Part shown: positions 5,379 to 5,511 of the stretch, in pieces
Position numbering within the stretch: the stretch's first letter is position 1
How the letters are laid out: each line of letters opens with the position of its first letter
Source of the DNA: Acidobacteriota bacterium
GTDB lineage: Bacteria; Acidobacteriota; Blastocatellia; Pyrinomonadales; Pyrinomonadaceae
Assembly (NCBI GenBank): GCA_013698055.1
Contig: JACCVS010000207.1
Coordinates: 1-5,511, forward strand
DNA length: 5,511 bases
Direction of reading: 5' to 3'
Notes under the pieces: model-generated
What the model was told of the DNA's origin: nothing
What the model saw: the letters and a program-made list of their open reading frames with translations, nothing else
The model's database searches: none
Made by a program: the position numbers and the translations under genes

Positions 5379-5511
5379 ATGTTGACGAACTACATGCGCG
5401 CGGCATTGCATCACGCGCGGTACGAGATTCTGCCCGACGACAACAGTTTTTACGGGGAAATCGCGGGCTTCGAGGGCATCTATGCCAACGCGCCGACGCT
5501 CGAAGCGTGCC
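5379..5511 (+). CDS. HicB-family antitoxin, N-terminal part (runs off edge)
   Basis: The first 44 residues match the N-terminal pattern of HicB-like antitoxins: MLTNYMRAALHHARYEIL, then DDNSFYGEIAGFEGIYANA and TLEAC. HicB proteins have a partly degraded RNase H-like fold. They neutralise the HicA mRNA-cleaving toxin and often repress their own operon. The ATG at 5379 is preceded by AGGACAGGG (5361-5369) at suitable spacing. A GTG at 5343 is in frame, but the extra 12 residues do not fit the family start. The gene follows the restriction-modification gene in the same direction, 111 bases after its stop. The rest of the protein, and any hicA partner, lie beyond the right edge. Family assignment is from recognised pattern; whether it is paired with a toxin here cannot be seen. 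Confidence 0.8.
   Translation, partial: MLTNYMRAALHHARYEILPDDNSFYGEIAGFEGIYANAPTLEAC

Overview
The window looks like accessory DNA from a moderately GC-rich bacterium. The style of the small protein at 874-1236 (a LYEAMGY then DRKSGLTRKS tail) and of the small-protein/HNH pair at 1314-2053 recalls Acidobacteriota (Blastocatellia-like) genomes. This is recall, not a search, so the taxon is only a suggestion. There are no rRNA or tRNA genes, no CRISPR array and no recognisable transposase.

Left part (1-873): the C-terminal end of a response-regulator receiver protein runs in from the left edge and stops at 351, followed at once by a short hairpin. Next comes about 520 bases without a convincing gene. 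Its centrepiece is an array of eleven diverged units, each exactly 21 bases long (438-668), many built around a TTCC-N5-GGAA-like dyad. A short direct repeat lies between the array and the next gene.

Middle (874-2186): a 120-residue protein of unknown function on the + strand faces a two-gene operon on the - strand. A 13-bp-stem hairpin (1251-1282) sits between the converging genes. The - strand operon encodes a 111-residue uncharacterised protein and a 135-residue HNH nuclease whose frames overlap by ATGA. Its promoter has a perfect TATAAT placed so close to the start codon that the mRNA may be almost leaderless.

Right part (2187-5511): divergently transcribed from that operon is a 1026-residue single-chain restriction-modification enzyme. 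It has a PD-(D/E)XK nuclease domain, a gamma-class adenine methyltransferase and a target-recognition region. GC content drops sharply just after the NPPY motif and recovers near residue 932, which suggests the specificity half was exchanged. A tiny ORF overlaps its stop codon, and a HicB-family antitoxin gene starts at 5379 and leaves the window.

Taken together, an HNH cassette, a type IIG-like enzyme and a HicB antitoxin in tandem look like part of a defence or mobile-gene island. The best candidates for something undescribed are the 21-base array, the small-protein/HNH cassette and the mosaic specificity module.
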